Below are positions 5,182 to 5,236 of a stretch of 5,236 nucleotides of DNA, piece after piece. The notes under the pieces are model-generated. The model was not told where the DNA came from. It was given only the letters and a program-made list of their open reading frames with translations, and searched no databases. The stretch's first letter is position 1. Each line of letters opens with the position of its first letter. The position numbers and the translations under genes were made by a program. The stretch comes from JAPLST01 sp964397565 (GTDB taxonomy: Bacteria > Auribacterota > UBA3054 > JAPLST01), in assembly GCA_964397565.1 (NCBI GenBank), contig CAYNJC010000080.1:1-5236 (forward strand). The letters are read 5' to 3'.

Positions 5182-5236
5182 TCATCGTTCATCGTTCATC
5201 GTTCATCGTTCATCGTTCATCGTTCATCGTTCATCG
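5182..5236. repeat. Perfect heptanucleotide tandem repeat upstream of glgA
   Basis: TCATCGT repeats without a mismatch for seven full units plus six bases and is cut by the window edge; in the glgA direction it reads ACGATGA. It begins 17 bases upstream of the preferred glgA start, and the alternative ATG at 5183-5185 is the final repeat unit. In the sense direction every unit holds overlapping ATG and TGA (ATGA), and since 7 is not a multiple of 3 every frame meets a stop inside it (MNDER then TGA). It is therefore not coding but lies in the 5' untranslated or promoter region. Confidence 0.9.

Overview
The window carries three complete protein genes from a GC-rich bacterium (roughly 60% GC by eye). 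A two-gene potassium-uptake operon, ktrB-ktrA, lies on the + strand. Convergent to it on the - strand is glgA, glycogen synthase. The spaces between the genes are unusually rich in repeats: heptanucleotide microsatellites, a 68-bp tandem array and a dispersed hairpin module. The combination of GC-rich genes, a KtrB with a long membrane-embedded N-terminal extension and low-complexity intergenic repeats suggests Chloroflexota (Anaerolineae/Caldilineae-like). That assignment is inference; no rRNA or marker gene is present.

Layout. 1-128: non-coding, with one copy of a dispersed repeat module containing a GC-rich hairpin. 129-157: a near-consensus sigma70-type promoter (TTGAGA, 17 bp, TATAAT, with an extended -10 TG). 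166-219: a 17-codon ORF whose ATG sits at the predicted transcription start, so it would be leaderless; it stops just before the ktrB reading frame. 236-2338 (possible starts at 221, 236 or 260): KtrB/TrkH-family potassium translocation subunit with about 260 extra N-terminal residues. 2381-3088: KtrA, the cytosolic RCK gating subunit, with a good Shine-Dalgarno. 3089-3688: 600 bp without a credible gene, holding a possible terminator, an AT-rich palindrome, five exact-length 68-bp repeat units arranged in alternating A/B types, a CCTGAAA heptad run and a second copy of the dispersed hairpin module that runs up to the glgA stop codon. 3689-5164 (-): GlgA. 5182-5236: an uninterrupted 7-bp repeat directly upstream of glgA that continues past the window edge.

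How the genes work together. KtrB forms the K+ path in the membrane and KtrA is the nucleotide-binding ring that gates it, so these two are one complex and one transcription unit. GlgA elongates alpha-1,4-glucan from ADP-glucose and has no evident link to K+ uptake; it is a convergent neighbour. No mobile-element gene, CRISPR array, tRNA or rRNA was seen. The points most worth a second look are the leaderless mini-ORF and GC hairpin before ktrB, the KtrB N-terminal extension with an arginine-periodic linker, the 136-bp higher-order structure of the tandem array, and the heptad repeat at the glgA start.
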